Position numbers and translations under genes: made by a program. From SMWN01 sp965261165 (GTDB taxonomy: Bacteria > Pseudomonadota > Gammaproteobacteria > Eutrophobiales > Eutrophobiaceae): a stretch of 64,000 nt of DNA. The stretch covers positions 1 to 64,000 of the forward strand of contig OZ253445.1 in assembly GCA_965261165.1 (NCBI GenBank). Reading direction: 5' to 3'. Below the pieces are notes generated by a model. It saw only the letters and a program-made list of their open reading frames with translations, was not told where the DNA came from and searched no databases. Of this stretch, positions 17,393 to 25,985 are shown piece after piece. The number at the start of each line of letters is the position of its first letter. The stretch's first letter is position 1.

Positions 17393-18271
17393 TTGGTTTT
17401 AAATAGCAACATAAGCAACGGTAGCTTTACCGAAAGCCAAGGCACCCGCTACAAGATGGGTTATCTCTATAACGATAGCGGACAGAGAACCAGAAAGACT
17501 GTCTATCAAGGTGATGGCATCAGCATAGACAGTATTACCATCTATCACTATGACCAACGGGGTTATCTCATCACCGAGACCACCGAGACCGGTGCCTTGA
17601 TCAAAGATTACATCTGGCAACAAGGCCTGCATCCAGTGGCACAGATCGATGCCAGCATGCCTGCACAGGCAGGGATGCCCTCAGAAGGCATCATCTACCT
17701 CCACACCGACCATTTGCTGACCAACCGACTCGCCACCGATGCAACACGTAAGGTCATCTGGCGCTGGGAAGGTGAGGCGTTTGGGAATACCCCAGCATCA
17801 GGCAGTGTCAGTGTCAACCTTCGCTTTCCTGGACAATACTATGATGCGGAGACTAATCTGCATTACAACCACTTTAGATATTATGATCCTGAGTTAGGCA
17901 GGTATATTACCAGTGATCCGATTGGCTTGAGAGGTGGGATGAATACTTATGGGTATGTAGAACAAAATCCAATTCGTTATACAGACAGGTTTGGTTTGCA
18001 TCACGATGGGCAAGGCTGTGTTGACCCTCTAGGGAATCGTGTGGAATGTCCTGCTAATGTCTGTCTAACAGGGAATTGTGCTGCTGGTCTTCCTGATCCT
18101 GAACTAGATAAGTTATATGATAGTAAATGCGCAGCAAAATGTAGTTTGATAGCTGGAAACGCGTGTAATCTAATTCCTAAGTTTTCATTAAAAAAATGGT
18201 TGGCTTGTCGTGCCGCTGTTCTTGGGGTTTGTCTAGCTGGATGTGAAATAGCAGACTCGTTCTGTAAATAA
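17393..18271 (+). CDS. Rhs/YD-repeat protein C-terminal part with Cys-rich tip
   Basis: The frame begins at a TTG inside the YD-repeat region (YHYDQRGYLITET), so it is the 3' end of a once much longer Rhs gene (normally above 1200 aa). Residues to about 200 include the conserved Rhs core closing segment (RYYDPELGRYITSDPIGL, then NPIRYTDRFGL). Everything after this is the polymorphic tip: about 90 residues with 11 cysteines and a hydrophobic stretch, a family I do not recognise. Rhs tips are typically delivered toxins. Without the N-terminal shell this copy may be a silent cassette or a pseudogene. A membrane-protein gene follows 12 nt later, the usual position of an immunity gene. Confidence 0.75.
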   Translation: MVLNSNISNGSFTESQGTRYKMGYLYNDSGQRTRKTVYQGDGISIDSITIYHYDQRGYLITETTETGALIKDYIWQQGLHPVAQIDASMPAQAGMPSEGIIYLHTDHLLTNRLATDATRKVIWRWEGEAFGNTPASGSVSVNLRFPGQYYDAETNLHYNHFRYYDPELGRYITSDPIGLRGGMNTYGYVEQNPIRYTDRFGLHHDGQGCVDPLGNRVECPANVCLTGNCAAGLPDPELDKLYDSKCAAKCSLIAGNACNLIPKFSLKKWLACRAAVLGVCLAGCEIADSFCK

Positions 18272-18283
18272 TAAAAGACGATT

Positions 18284-18616
18284 ATGAAGTGTAAAAAATG
18301 CAATCAATCGTCTCGGATAAAGGACATTAGAAAAAATAATTATTATTGTCCAAGTTGCAACCAACTTTTTTGGTTCTTTCTTAAATTAACTACTATCACA
18401 GCTACTGCATGGCTTATATTAAGCGTAATTACTCAATATTATTTATTGAGATCAATAAATGATAATTGTACTTTTTGTGCACTTATATTATCTCTTCTTA
18501 TTACTTATCCCATAATTGTGTTTATTTCACATTTAGGACGACAAGAAGAATTGATACGATCTACGGAAAATTCTGAAAGAAAAGAAGAGGAAAATTCTGA
18601 AAGAAAAGAAGAATAA
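18284..18616 (+). CDS. Small membrane protein with zinc-ribbon start; candidate immunity protein
   Basis: 110 aa. The N-terminus has two CxxC pairs (CKKC and CPSC), suggesting a small zinc ribbon, followed by two hydrophobic segments (about residues 32-52 and 65-85) and a charged tail with a duplicated ENSERKEE. It lies directly after the Rhs tip in the same direction. Position and size suggest an immunity protein against that tip, but this is inference only; I do not recognise the family. Confidence 0.5.
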   Translation: MKCKKCNQSSRIKDIRKNNYYCPSCNQLFWFFLKLTTITATAWLILSVITQYYLLRSINDNCTFCALILSLLITYPIIVFISHLGRQEELIRSTENSERKEEENSERKEE

Positions 18617-18931
18617 GTAAGGTCAAGCGCAGCTGTTACGGTTGGTGTAGTTGTAGGTATTGCACAAGGCATCTCCGCCGAGGTTACAGGAGGTGAATTT
18701 GCTGATGGTTTTATAACAGGTTTCGGTCTTGGTACCACAACAGTCGCTATCATAGGTGGTGGAACAGCAGTTGCGACAGGTCTTGGGATAGGCGTTGGCT
18801 TGGGTCTTGGGTTATTAATTGGTGGTGGTACAACCGCGGGTTTGCTTGTTCCGGATGCTGTTAAAAAAGCTTCTTGTAAGATAAATCCAAGTGCACCGAA
18901 TTGTCAGCCAGAACCGGATAATTGCCTGTAA
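18617..18931 (+). pseudogene. Orphan Rhs-type tip with glycine-zipper segment, no start codon
   Basis: An open frame without an ATG begins immediately after the preceding stop and ends with TAA at 18929. It encodes about 104 residues: a Gly/Ala/Val-rich part (GVVVGIAQGISAEVTGGEF, later GLGIGVGLGLGLLIGGG) and a short polar Cys-containing end (CKINPSAPNCQPEPDN). Lack of a start and location after an Rhs gene and its presumed immunity gene are what is seen for displaced orphan Rhs C-termini. It would need recombination onto an Rhs core to be expressed. Function unknown. Confidence 0.45.
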
Positions 18932-18956
18932 GATCGTTTATTGTATTGGTTAAATA

Positions 18957-19265
18957 GTGATGAATAAATTACTCAAGTTTTTTATTGGTGAGAGCTGGAT
19001 TAATCCCAGGGTGATTTGTGCTGTAAATGCAAGTATTACAATATATTACCTTTATTATACAACTTACATTGACGATCTAGGGTTTAGGCCATCAAGAACC
19101 CCGTTTCCCTTTCTTGTTTTGTCTGTACTTGTAGGGCATTTTGCAGCGATCTATCTGATTGAGCATCATGAAAATAAATGGCAACTTGCCGTCGGATACT
19201 TTATGCCGTGCGCTTTTGTAGTAGTTTTTATAATTTCAATTATTCTTGATATTATTTATTCTTGA
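18957..19265 (+). CDS. Small three-span membrane protein; candidate second immunity protein
   Basis: 102 aa with hydrophobic segments around residues 20-38, 50-68 and 78-100, and no recognised domain. ATG at 18957; an ATG one base-triplet later is also possible. It follows the orphan tip by 26 nt in the same direction, repeating the tip-plus-immunity order seen just upstream. Role inferred from position only. Confidence 0.5.
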   Translation: MMNKLLKFFIGESWINPRVICAVNASITIYYLYYTTYIDDLGFRPSRTPFPFLVLSVLVGHFAAIYLIEHHENKWQLAVGYFMPCAFVVVFIISIILDIIYS

Positions 19266-19299
19266 TGTTATTCGGGGTCAGATTGGAGCATACTGACAA

Positions 19300-19955
19300 A
19301 AACGGACATTAAAATTAAGCAACATACTGCGTTGTCTCAAACTGTTCAGGTGAATGATAGTTGAGCGTTTGATGTAGTCGTTGCCGATTATAGTAAATTT
19401 CAATGTAATCAAAGATAGCACTACGTGCCTCACTTTGATCCTTAAACTGTCGCCAGTAAATCAATTCGTTTTTTTAAGTTAGCAAAGAAGCTTTCTGCCA
19501 CGGCATTATCCCAACAATCTCCTTTTCGGCTCATACTCAATAACATACCTCGTTGCTTTAACGTGTCACGATAAGATTGCATCGCATAGCTTGAACCTCT
19601 GTCGGTATGATGGATCAACCCTGACTCTGGTTGTCGATGTGCAATGGCCATCGCCAAACTGTCCTTTACCAATTGTCCATTATTGCTATTCGACATTGAC
19701 CAGCCCACGACCTTACGAGAATACAAATCCAGTAACACCGATAAGTAAAGCCAACCATTACGTGTTGAGATAAATGTCACATCACCTACCCAGATACGGT
19801 TCGGCTTATCTGCACTAAAGCATCGGTTAAGGCGATTAGGTGCAATCCAATGTCGCCGTTTAGCATAGATACCGTGGGTACGATGAAGTCGCGCAACTCG
19901 GTCTCGTCCACACTCAACACCGGCTTGATTCTTAGGATTTTGAAAGGGCGGCGAT
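19300..19955 (-). pseudogene. IS3-family transposase orfB, frameshifted and 5'-truncated
   Basis: The minus strand encodes the DDE integrase core: FISTRNGWLYLSVLLDLYSR, HHTDRGSSYA (second Asp) and the CWDNAVAESFFANLK segment (Glu). The first Asp lies in RIWVGDVTF just upstream of 19780. After LLATV a frameshift interrupts it, and the remaining tail (YIEIYYNRQRLHQTLNY-like, about 19330-19430) continues in another frame. orfA is missing. It is a different IS3 copy from the remnant at 16.8 kb. Confidence 0.75.
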
Positions 19956-20149
19956 TAGAGGTGCAGTGAAGTCAATTCTACCTAGGGTCGGATGGCGTGG
20001 GGTTGCATGATGGATGGCATGCTACCTCTCGCCGGGAAACAACAGCGCGGCGATGCCTGGACGGGTCATGGCGACCATCATGATGGTGTGCCGCAATGGT
20101 GATCCGGAAATTGATCTTATTTGTACCCCAAAGCCTGAATCGAAACCTG

Positions 20150-20490
20150 ATCCAGAAGCCGCAATAAGCTTGAGGCGTTCAGCAAAGGCACATAGCTTGA
20201 CCTCAGATAATGGCAAAGAGTTTGCCGAGCCTAAAAATATCGCTGATAAGCGCAATGGACAATCTTACTTTGCACATCCTTATGCCTCTTGAGAACGTGG
20301 TCTGAATGAAAATACCCATGGCCTGATTCGACAATACTTTCCAAAAGGAAGTGATCTTACAACCATTACTCAGAAGGAAATCAACCGAGCCATGAACAGA
20401 TTAAACAATCGACCAAGAAAATGTCTTGGTATTAAAACACCTAATCAAGTACTTTTAGGGATCAACCCATCTGTTGTACTTGCGAGTTGA
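20150..20490 (+). pseudogene. IS30-family transposase C-terminal fragment
   Basis: Encodes LTSDNGKEFAEPKNIA, SYFAHPYAS, then RGLNENTHGLIRQYFPKG and MNRLNNRPRKCLG, the C-terminal half of an IS30-type DDE transposase. A TGA at 20290 replaces the Trp expected between PYAS and ERGLNEN. The N-terminal half is absent; the sequence before 20150 is unrelated. Confidence 0.75.
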
Positions 20491-20499
20491 ATCCGCGAA

Positions 20500-21190
20500 A
20501 TGAAATTAGTTTTACTTCCTGGGTTGGATGGAAAGGGAGAGTTGTTTAAATCCTTTATAGATGAGTTACACAGTTTAATTGATGTTGCTATTGTAATAAT
20601 TAAATATCCAATAGAAGGGAAGCAAAATTACAGGAGATTAAGTGAATATGTTTTAGCACATCTTCCTGATGATGAATTTTTTATACTGGGAGAGTCATTT
20701 GCTGGCCCAATAGCTTACGAAATCGCATCATTAGATAATCCGAGTTTGAAAGGAGTTATCTTTGTTGTCACCTTTCTGAAAAATCCAAAGCCATTTCTAA
20801 CTCCCTGGCTGAATCAACGAATTCTAAATTATTTTTTTAAAGTTAAAGTTGCCTGATTATTTTATAAAGAAATGGCTGTTAGGGTTCGATGCCGATACAC
20901 AATTAATAGAACAGTTTTGGCATTCTGTAAGAAGTGTTCCCATTGCCGTTTTAATAGAAAGACTCGAAGCAATTACACAGTTGCAGCCTTTTAACAAACC
21001 TCTGGATATACCTTGTTCATATCTCCGTGCTACTGATGATGTTTTAGTATCGAAAGATTGCCTAGAACAATTTAAGAAACTATGTGAGAACCTAAGAGAG
21101 CATTCTATTGTCGCGCCCCATTTTTTAATGCAAGCTGCGCCTAGAGAATGCGCGAAGATTATAAATCAAGAACTAAACCGGCAAGCTTAA
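20500..21190 (+). pseudogene. Alpha/beta hydrolase, frameshifted
   Basis: Two frames together make a ~230-aa hydrolase. The first (20500-20856) starts MKLVLLPGLDGKGELF and has the nucleophile elbow GESFAG. The second (20849-21190) continues DYFIKKWLLGFDA and contains the acid region RATDDVLVS and the His region APHFLMQAAP. The shift lies in the T/A-rich run around 20830-20850. The catalytic triad would be complete without it, so the lesion may be recent or a sequencing artefact. It follows the IS30 fragment by 9 bp and ends in a terminator-like hairpin. Confidence 0.65.
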
Positions 21191-21212
21191 TAATAAAGCT
21201 CGCTGGTTTTTT
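21178..21212 (+). terminator. Rho-independent terminator
   Basis: An imperfect 11-bp stem (ccggcaagctt against aagctcgctgg) with a 7-nt loop is followed by six T. It overlaps the stop of the alpha/beta hydrolase and would end its transcript. Confidence 0.65.
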
Positions 21213-21310
21213 ATAATGAAAAAGGTGACAGAATTACCCAGAGAACCTCTGAACAAGTCCCAATAAGGTATGAGATCATAGGAATAATCAAACAACAACT
21301 AGGATAAACG

Positions 21311-22144
21311 ATGGAACAATCGAGCTTTTCTGACATAGCCTATGAGCATAAAAAGAAAATAACCCGTAAAGAACAGTTTCTCGGTGAGATGGCGACACTA
21401 TTGCCTTGGAGACAATTATTAAAACCGATATTGCGAAAATACCCCAAGCCTAGTAATGGTCGCCCCCCCCCAATCCCTGCGGAAATCATGTTGCGCATTT
21501 ATTTCATGCAGCAATGGTATGGCTTAAGTGCTCCTGCAATGGAAGACAGCCTATATGACATCGAATCCATGCGTCGCTTTACGGGCGTAGATATCGAGCA
21601 CATTCCAGATGAAACAACGAGCTTAAACTTCCGTCACTTTCTGGAACGTCATCATTTAACCGAGAGACTGTTTGAGATAACCGCGCAGTATTTATCTGGG
21701 CGTGGTTTGTTACCCAGTGAAGGAACGATAGTGGATGCCACCAACATCAATGCACCGAGTTCAACCAAGAATCAGGATAGACAACGTGACCCTGAGATGA
21801 AACAAGCCAAGAAGGGTAATATGTGGTATTTTGGTATGAAGACGCATATTGGTACAGATACGCAGAGACGTATTCACAGTGTGGCAGTGACTGATGTCTC
21901 TGCTCATGATTCAAAAATCATGGAAGACTGTCTCCATGATGAAGAGCAGACCCTCTACGGCAACAAAGCTTATCCCAATGAAGAACGCAAGCAATCGGCA
22001 CAGGCACAAGGGGGGATGAACTGGCGCGTTAACCGCAAAGTACGTTATCGCGGTTTGGATAAGAATGCGGCTCAGGTCTTTGCCTTATTTGCCTTAGCCA
22101 ATTTTTATAAAGTCAGGCACGAACTATTGGTAACTACAGGATAG
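21311..22144 (+). pseudogene. IS5-family transposase with internal deletion and catalytic losses
   Basis: The 277-aa frame is continuous and clearly IS5-type (FADxxY-like start SFSDIAYEHKKK, MLRIYFMQQWYGLS, then TIVDATNINAPSSTKN with the first Asp). The second catalytic Asp, normally in a GDxxY motif, is Asn (LYGNKAY). About 40-50 residues that normally carry the catalytic Glu (the VEHPF region) are missing between NWRVNRKV and RYRGLDKN. The frame survives but the enzyme should be dead. Confidence 0.8.
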
Positions 22145-22330
22145 AACCGTCACTTTATTGAATAAGGAAATAAAATGACAGTAAAGCAGGTCATTAAACG
22201 ACCTAACGAAACAAATAACATGACGTCTGGTACGAATTAGTGAGTACTGTTTTTAAAAACGGGACTTAATCAGAGTTTGCTTTAGTATTTAAGGTCAACA
22301 AATATCTCCAATCAATAAGGGGGGCTTCAT

Positions 22331-22645
22331 ATGATCATTACTACGCTGGAATACGTTCCTGGTAAGGCCATCACCAAACATCTGGGGCTGGTTCAAGGTA
22401 GTACAGTTCGCGCCAAACATGCCGGCAGAGACATTATGGCGGGGATAAAAAATATCTTTGGCGGAGAGTTAACTGCCTATACCGAACTACTCCACGAATC
22501 TCGCAAAGAAGCAATAGATAGAATGAAAGAGCAGGCACAGTCTATCGGTGCAAATGCTGTCCTCAATGTGCGTTTCTCCACCTCTTCGATCACTCAGGGC
22601 GCCTCTGAGATCTTCACCTACGGTACCGCTGTCACATTGGAATGA
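22331..22645 (+). CDS. YbjQ/UPF0145 family protein
   Basis: 104-aa single-domain member of the YbjQ (UPF0145) family, thought to form a pentameric dodecin-like assembly; biochemical role not established. The family features are the VQGSTVRAKHAGRDI segment, the ESRKEAIDRMKEQA helix and the GANAVLNVRFSTS strand. A good ribosome site (aagggggg, about 22317-22324) precedes the ATG. A membrane-anchored relative follows 13 nt later. Confidence 0.82.
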   Translation: MIITTLEYVPGKAITKHLGLVQGSTVRAKHAGRDIMAGIKNIFGGELTAYTELLHESRKEAIDRMKEQAQSIGANAVLNVRFSTSSITQGASEIFTYGTAVTLE

Positions 22646-22658
22646 CACCCGAATAAAT

Positions 22659-23165
22659 ATGGAAATTATTATTTTCTTTACGTTTCTCGGGCTGGGGTAT
22701 TTTTCTGGTCAGTCGGTAGAAAAGGAACATTATCGTTCTATCATCAAACGCGAGTCACAACTACAGTCTATTTCTGTGATTGCCAGTAAAATTTTACCCG
22801 AAGAATTTCTACCCTGTCAGACGCAACTGGTCTCCGGCAACGTTGTTATCTCCGTAGATTATTTTAAAAAATTCGTCTCCGGACTACGTAGTATTGTTGG
22901 TGGCAGAATGATCAGCTATGAAAGTCTTATTGATCGTGCGCGTCGTGAAGCTGTATTGCGAATGAAGCAGGATGCAAAAAAAATGAATGCCAATTATGTG
23001 TTCAACATCAAAATGGAAACCTCTTCTATTTCAAAAGGTGTCAAAAATACGATTGGTTCAGTTGAAGTACTGGCCTATGGTACCGCCGTGATTATTGAGA
23101 AAGCGACGGCAAGCCAAGCCCTTGCAGATTATAATTTATCTGCCGATGGCGCGGGGGGAAATTAA
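22659..23165 (+). CDS. Membrane-anchored YbjQ-like protein
   Basis: 168 aa from ATG at 22659. A hydrophobic start (MEIIIFFTFLGLGYFSG) is followed by a YbjQ-like domain whose elements parallel the preceding gene: VSGNVVISVDYFKKF, the RARREAVLRMKQDA helix, and the NYVFNIKMETSSIS strand. Tandem soluble and membrane-anchored copies suggest gene duplication or a hetero-oligomer. The open frame extends upstream to 22548, overlapping the previous gene, but the hydrophobic start supports 22659. Confidence 0.75.
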   Translation: MEIIIFFTFLGLGYFSGQSVEKEHYRSIIKRESQLQSISVIASKILPEEFLPCQTQLVSGNVVISVDYFKKFVSGLRSIVGGRMISYESLIDRARREAVLRMKQDAKKMNANYVFNIKMETSSISKGVKNTIGSVEVLAYGTAVIIEKATASQALADYNLSADGAGGN

Positions 23166-23245
23166 TCTCCGTCCTGCCTGATACGTTTCGCAGTTTCAAC
23201 TATTAAATTAACCCCAGCATTGTAATACTTTGCTAATAAATACCG

Positions 23246-24088
23246 ATGAAATATTCCAATCCAAAAATCCCTGAAGGAATAAACACGTCGACGGAAAACC
23301 CGCTGAAAGAATTCTTCATTCTAAGTATTGGCGTACTGGGTCTTATTTTTATCGCTGTCACAATTCTCAGTCTTGCCGCCGAAAAACTTGCAGTCTATGT
23401 GCCATTTAAAGCAGAACAGAGCTTAATCCCAGAAATGTGGACTCAAATTGATTCAGAGTCAGAAACTGAAACAAGCAAGCAATCCCGAGAATATCTACAG
23501 TCTCTCAGTGACCGATTAGCAAATTACATGCACCTACCTGATGCAATGGAAATTACGGTGCATTATATGGAAGACGATACCGTCAATGCCTTCGCTACCA
23601 TCGGCGGCCACATTTTTATGTTTAAAGGCTTAATGGACAAACTCGAAAGTGAGAATGCCCTGGCCATGATCCTGGCTCACGAAATGGCGCATGTTTATCA
23701 TCGACATCCCATTGTTGCCATGGGTAGAGGTGTCGTCATTGGATTACTATTGTCCGCCATTTCAGGGGTCAGCAGTGATGTTCTCGTCGGTCAGGTCGTA
23801 GGAGAAACAGGGATGGTAGCGATACTTAATTTTAATCGTGATCAGGAGAGAGAGGCGGATATTACTGCTCTCCATGCAGTGAATGGCTTATATAAGCACG
23901 TGGCAGGCAGCAATGACTTATTCACAATATTGATGCAAGCACATAATGCAGATTCGTCTGAACCGCCTACTTTTCTGAGCACTCACCCCCTCACTCAGGA
24001 TCGAATTGAAAAACTGACCTCCTATGCCGAGGAAAGAGGCTGGAATATTAACGCAGAACTGACACCAATCCCGCAAAACTTGAGATAA
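23246..24088 (+). CDS. M48-family membrane metalloprotease
   Basis: Zinc endopeptidase of the HtpX/BepA/Oma1 superfamily. A transmembrane helix lies at about residues 22-45, and the zinc motif His145-Glu146-xx-His149 (HEMAH) with the third ligand in READITAL (about residue 212). The NAFATIGGHIFMFKGLM segment before the motif is typical. 280 aa. It probably degrades or refolds damaged envelope proteins. It follows the YbjQ-like pair in the same direction, and a functional link is possible but unproven. Confidence 0.86.
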   Translation: MKYSNPKIPEGINTSTENPLKEFFILSIGVLGLIFIAVTILSLAAEKLAVYVPFKAEQSLIPEMWTQIDSESETETSKQSREYLQSLSDRLANYMHLPDAMEITVHYMEDDTVNAFATIGGHIFMFKGLMDKLESENALAMILAHEMAHVYHRHPIVAMGRGVVIGLLLSAISGVSSDVLVGQVVGETGMVAILNFNRDQEREADITALHAVNGLYKHVAGSNDLFTILMQAHNADSSEPPTFLSTHPLTQDRIEKLTSYAEERGWNINAELTPIPQNLR

Positions 24089-24163
24089 ATCAATTCTTTC
24101 TTAGATATGAGTCATGGTATAAATTCCGCCCATCCAATTTTCAATAAGTCAAAAGGAAACAGC

Positions 24164-24922
24164 ATGCTGCAAACACCAGTACTCACAGAACAGAATCTCA
24201 AAGATTACGAACGAGATGGTTTTGTCGTTGTCCGCAACGCTTTTAATGCCAAAGACATGGCGAAGATAGAGCAATGGACGGTTGAATTAGCTGAACTACC
24301 CGAAGAATCTGGAAAACAATGGATCTATCACGAACAAAGTAAAATAAACCCAGATGAAAATTTAATCTGTCGCATAGAAAATATTTCACCCTTCCATAGA
24401 GGGTTTGCCAAGCTTGGGGAAGTTTTAAAAAAACCGCTGGCACAGATAGTGGGTGAAGAAGTGATTATGTTTAAAGAGAAGGTTAATTTCAAAATGCCGG
24501 GTGGCGATGGCTTTACCCCACATCAGGACCAACAAGCCGGATGGGGATATTATGCAGATTACTTTATGAGTGCTCTTGTGAGTATTGATGAATCTACTAT
24601 TGAAAATGGGTGTCTACAGATTGTTGCAGAACACCAACACGATGGTCTCTACAAAGAATGGGAACCACTCACCGAAGAAAATATGCAAGACATGAAGTTT
24701 GTTCACTGCCCTACCAAACCGGGAGATATGGTAATCTTCGATTGTTACGCGCCACATTCATCAGATCCTAATATGAGTAATAAAATAAGACGCCTGTATT
24801 ACGCGACTTATAACCGTGCAGCAGCGGGCAATTATATGGAACAATACTACGCTGACAAATATAAAAATTATCCGCCCGACATTGATCGTGAACAGGATAA
24901 AGAATACATATTCAGGGTTTAA
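24164..24922 (+). CDS. PhyH-family Fe(II)/2-oxoglutarate dioxygenase
   Basis: Phytanoyl-CoA dioxygenase-like oxygenase on a double-stranded beta-helix. From the ATG at 24164, which has a ribosome site aaaaggaa, it is 252 aa; an ATG at 24107 lacks one. The iron facial triad is His120-x-Asp122 (HQDQQ) and His199 (APHSS); a 2-oxoglutarate-binding Arg is likely in RRLYYATYN. Substrate is unknown; relatives hydroxylate lipids, amino acids and natural products. Confidence 0.82.
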   Translation: MLQTPVLTEQNLKDYERDGFVVVRNAFNAKDMAKIEQWTVELAELPEESGKQWIYHEQSKINPDENLICRIENISPFHRGFAKLGEVLKKPLAQIVGEEVIMFKEKVNFKMPGGDGFTPHQDQQAGWGYYADYFMSALVSIDESTIENGCLQIVAEHQHDGLYKEWEPLTEENMQDMKFVHCPTKPGDMVIFDCYAPHSSDPNMSNKIRRLYYATYNRAAAGNYMEQYYADKYKNYPPDIDREQDKEYIFRV

Positions 24923-24952
24923 TTACACAATAAAAAATATTAGGAGAATATT

Positions 24953-25000
24953 ATGAGCAGACTGTATCCCGTCAAAACATATGAGACAGAATCAGACTAA
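24953..25000 (+). other. 15-residue open frame with strong ribosome site; possible truncated gene start
   Basis: aggaga precedes ATG at 24953, encoding MSRLYPVKTYETESD and a stop. The IS1595 element begins 43 bp later. It could be the beginning of a gene that followed the PhyH-type gene and was lost. Confidence 0.3.
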
Positions 25001-25042
25001 ATATCAAGAGAGACTTCTGATAAGTTAAATAGATAAGTTAAA

Positions 25043-25770
25043 GGGGCTGTCCTAGATAACACATCAAAGGTGTTATTATGGGAAGTATGAGAAAGAGTCG
25101 TTTAAGTCGCTATAAACAGGGTCGTCTTATTCAACATTTTGTGTCTGGCTCAACAGCACGAACTGCGGCATCAATGGTTGGAGTCAACAAGACGACATCA
25201 GCCTATTTTTATCATCGGTTGCGCGAGATTATTGCCGATGAACTTGAGCAAGAAAGTCATGCGGTTTTTGACGGAGAAATTGAAGTGGACGAGTCTTATT
25301 TTGGTGGTGTTGGCAAAGGTAAGCGAGGTCGAGGAGCGGCGGGTAAAATCCCCGTGTTTGGCTTATTGAAGCGGGGAGGAAAGGTCTATACGAAGGTCAT
25401 TCCAGATGCTTCTTCGGCGACCCGGATGCCCATTATTGAGCGTAAGATAATCCCTGACAGCATCGCCTATTCTGATTGCTGGGCGGGTTATAATGTGCTG
25501 GATGTTAGCGACTTTAAGCGCCATCGTATTAACCACTCCAAGCTCTTTGCAGACAAGCGCAATCACCTTAACGGGATCGAGAACTTTTGGAACCAGGCGA
25601 AGCGTCATATGCGGAAATTCAACGGCGTTCCCAAGACGCATTTTTGGATTGTTTTTGAAGGAATGTGAGTGGCGTTTTAACAACAGTGACCCAATATCTC
25701 AATTATGGTAATTAAGGCAATTAAGGCAATGGGTTAGAAGGTATCTGAACTAATTATCTAGGACAGCCCC
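25043..25770 (+). mobile_element. IS1595-family insertion sequence, 728 bp
   Basis: Bounded by terminal inverted repeats ggggctgtcctagataac (25043-25060) and its near-exact complement ending at 25770 (17 of 17 matching inner bases). It contains a single transposase gene. I could not find a convincing 8-bp target duplication. Confidence 0.88.
25078..25668 (+). CDS. IS1595-family (IS1016-like) transposase, C-terminus frameshifted
   Basis: The 196-aa frame has the ISXO2-like DDE core: EIEVDESYFGG (first Asp), YSDCWAGY (second Asp) and GIENFWNQAKRHMRKFNG. Near the end an extra T in the cattttt run shifts the frame, so it stops at 25668. The expected tail (LFLKECEWRFN) lies in another frame just after. 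The element may therefore be impaired. Confidence 0.82.
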   Translation: MGSMRKSRLSRYKQGRLIQHFVSGSTARTAASMVGVNKTTSAYFYHRLREIIADELEQESHAVFDGEIEVDESYFGGVGKGKRGRGAAGKIPVFGLLKRGGKVYTKVIPDASSATRMPIIERKIIPDSIAYSDCWAGYNVLDVSDFKRHRINHSKLFADKRNHLNGIENFWNQAKRHMRKFNGVPKTHFWIVFEGM

Positions 25771-25898
25771 TAAGGTTTTTTTTGACTGGACATTGTTTTA
25801 CCAGATTAGGTAGAATTAGTGGGGTTATGCAAAGGTCTCAAACTAAATAGGGGTACAGTGATGGCAATCTTTTTATTCAAAAAACACTTACTAATCAT
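25771..25898. other. Upstream region of the LRR autotransporter
   Basis: 128 bp with poly-T runs and tgcaaaggtctc, the inverse of an IS-like end seen at 2297. The last bases (ctaatcatatgattg) resemble the bases just before the subtilase autotransporter (ataatcatatagttg). No clear -35/-10 pair. Confidence 0.35.
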
Positions 25899-25985
25899 AT
25901 GATTGCCAATCCCCCCGCCATACGCAAGCCGCTCTTCGGCTTATTGCCGAGCCGGGCAGTGATTTCAACTACATCAAGGCCGCCA

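Noticed and set aside
2297..25850. gagacctttgca and its inverse as ends of one 23.5-kb transposon
   Set aside because: Only about 12 bp match, the interval contains core genes (ampD, lpxH, cysS, tRNAs), and no matching transposase sits at the ends. Independent IS-end relics are more likely.
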